DNA from: Prevotellaceae bacterium
Lineage (GTDB): Bacteria; Bacteroidota; Bacteroidia; Bacteroidales; UBA932
Length of the DNA stretch: 5,503 bases
Reading direction: 5' to 3'
Assembly: GCA_031257455.1 (NCBI GenBank)
Contig: JAIROQ010000009.1
Span: 1 to 5,503 of the forward strand
Part shown: piece by piece, positions 4,438 to 5,503 of the stretch
Layout: every line of letters starts with the position of its first letter
Numbering within the stretch: position 1 is the first letter of the stretch
Program-made: the position numbers and the translations under genes
The notes under the pieces: model-generated
The model's input: only the letters and a program-made list of their open reading frames with translations
The model's database searches: none
What the model was told of the DNA's origin: nothing

Positions 4438-5503
4438 CTAATCCCTGACGCAGCGGACGCTGTAACCGCGCGAACGGCTGGGGGCGCCCCGGTACACTCC
4501 GGCGTTGGCGTCGTTGAAGTACCGTACCCATGCGTTGGACTCGCCATAGGCAGCGGAACTCCAGAAAAGCGCAGCGAGACCGCGACCGCCGTCGTTTGTA
4601 CCATTGTAATTACGGTCATCCCCTGCTATACCACGAAAATTAAACACATCGGTACCGGCGCCACTATCCCATACCGGATTGGTATCACCGGATGTTCCCG
4701 AGCAGCTTGCCTTACCGCGTGTACCGGCATTAGTTCCAACCCAAACGTCATTACGGCTCTCCGTCTGGTGAGCAGTACCGCTGCCGCTCTCCATTGCATC
4801 CATTAACTGCCCCCATTCAAAATCGGTCGGCACGTGCCAGTTCGGCGGGCAAATTCCACGTTCGCCGATAGTCGTACCACTGCTGTATTTACGTCCATGA
4901 TTTACTTTACAATTTGCCGAATTGGCTGCGCCGGTACAATAGCTGCCGCTTACTTCCGTCCAGGTACCTTTACCGTCCAGCATCATCGCCGTTTCCCACG
5001 CATACAACGCACCCCAATAATTACAAACCGCCACAGGCGTGCTGTTATTATTATCAGCCGGACACCAGAAACCGCCGCGCAAATCAGGATTAGAGCCGGT
5101 ATTGCCATTGGGTTTGCTGTGCTGGTCAAAATAAGTCAATCTGGTCTGGTAATTCAAGTTCTGCCCCATCCACCAGCGGCCGCCTATCTTTACGGCTGTG
5201 TAAATTTTCAAATCCCGCTCGTCCATCAACGAAACAAAGGTGGATGCACTGTATGTAGAAGGAAAAGCGGAAAACGTGTTTACCACCGGCGGCTGCGTGA
5301 AAGTACAATTGCCCTGCAATACCGGATTTCCAAAACTCAACAATCCTTTACAGCCCGTTTCATCGCTGATGTACACAGGCACTACGCCGGCATCAATTAC
5401 CGATTGCACACTTACCGTTTTTCCCGGAACAGCATAAGTGTTTACGCCGGAAGCATCGGAAAGCACGAATGGCGGCGTACCGCCCAATGTCAAAGTGCCG
5501 TTG
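4438..5503 (-). CDS. FISUMP-domain secreted protein, C-terminal 354 residues (5' part outside window)
   Basis: The frame runs from the right edge (first full codon 5502-5500) to TAG at 4440-4438. A possible TTG start at 5493 is an internal leucine, since the frame is open before it. Residues 1-92 look like beta-rich extracellular repeats with paired cysteines. From about residue 94 comes the Fibrobacter succinogenes major paralogous domain, with hallmarks DERDLKIYTAVKIGG, RWWMGQNLNY (109-118), GICPPNWHVPTDFEW (216-230), FWSS (313-316) and the closing SVRCVRD (348-354). The domain has a C-type-lectin-like fold in DGR-related work and is found on secreted or surface proteins; its ligands are unknown. 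There is no type IX sorting domain at the C-terminus. The last 40 codons are unusually NNC-rich, as discussed separately. The left-edge gene (1-161) is probably a paralog in the same orientation. A possible terminator follows at 4349-4388. Domain call is firm; function is unknown. Confidence 0.9.
   Translation of the reverse strand, partial: NGTLTLGGTPPFVLSDASGVNTYAVPGKTVSVQSVIDAGVVPVYISDETGCKGLLSFGNPVLQGNCTFTQPPVVNTFSAFPSTYSASTFVSLMDERDLKIYTAVKIGGRWWMGQNLNYQTRLTYFDQHSKPNGNTGSNPDLRGGFWCPADNNNSTPVAVCNYWGALYAWETAMMLDGKGTWTEVSGSYCTGAANSANCKVNHGRKYSSGTTIGERGICPPNWHVPTDFEWGQLMDAMESGSGTAHQTESRNDVWVGTNAGTRGKASCSGTSGDTNPVWDSGAGTDVFNFRGIAGDDRNYNGTNDGGRGLAALFWSSAAYGESNAWVRYFNDANAGVYRGAPSRSRGYSVRCVRD
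4441..4560 (-). other. Candidate DGR variable repeat (3' end of FISUMP gene)
   Basis: This segment encodes SSAAYGESNAWVRYFNDANA and then the rest up to SVRCVRD. Of its 40 codons, 24 end in C (for example GCC, GGC, TCC, AAC, TAC, GAC, GCC, AAC, GCC), and only 20 of 120 coding-strand bases are A, with the last 60 bases about 72% G+C. DGR target genes show this when AAC codons in the template become NNC in the variable copy. Position at the extreme 3' end of a C-lectin-like protein also fits. No template repeat or reverse transcriptase is in the window, so this remains a hypothesis. Confidence 0.4.

Noticed and set aside
4438..5493. TTG at 5493 as start of the FISUMP gene
   Set aside because: The frame continues upstream to the window edge, no signal peptide follows, and the paralog at 1-161 shows that these proteins begin with a signal peptide and a long N-terminal part.

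Overview
The window looks like a chromosomal piece of a Bacteroidota (probably Bacteroidales) bacterium. The evidence is perfect TAnnTTTGC promoter -7 boxes in several places, no Shine-Dalgarno sites before the genes, a lipoprotein M13 peptidase, and secreted proteins with the Fibrobacter succinogenes major paralogous (FISUMP) domain. There are no rRNA, tRNA, transposase, CRISPR or phage genes.

Layout: (1) 1-161, minus: the first 53 codons of a secreted protein, with a clear signal peptide, probably of the same family as the gene at the right edge. (2) 162-1382: 1.2 kb without a convincing protein gene. It holds two back-to-back Bacteroidota-type promoters at about 588-669. The minus promoter reads into a long imperfect hairpin (439-544). 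The plus promoter reads into a highly structured stretch (about 676-985). I propose two divergent small-RNA genes that I cannot match to a known family. An AT-rich spacer, a perfect 13-bp inverted repeat and another stem-loop follow. (3) 1383-3416, plus: a complete PepO/neprilysin-like M13 metallopeptidase lipoprotein with its own promoter. (4) 3525-4158, minus: a PIN-domain (VapC-like) toxin gene followed, with a 14-nt overlap, by a 60-residue candidate antitoxin. Toxin-first is the reverse of usual vapBC order. A heptamer tandem repeat lies where the -33 box of its promoter should be. (5) 4194-4437: a cluster of composite short repeats, with relatives at 180-209 and 3452-3524. (6) 4438-5503, minus: the C-terminal 354 residues of a FISUMP protein. 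Its last 40 codons are rich in NNC codons and poor in adenine, as in the variable repeat of a diversity-generating retroelement (DGR) target.

The genes do not form one pathway. The peptidase and the FISUMP proteins are envelope or secreted functions, and the PIN pair is an independent stability or stress module. The most interesting items are the possible DGR-diversified C-terminus (no template repeat or reverse transcriptase is inside the window), the divergent pair of candidate structured RNAs, and the composite repeats, one of which looks like an AT-rich mini-insertion flanked by a 9-bp duplication. Function calls for the peptidase and PIN protein are firm; the RNA and DGR proposals are inference.
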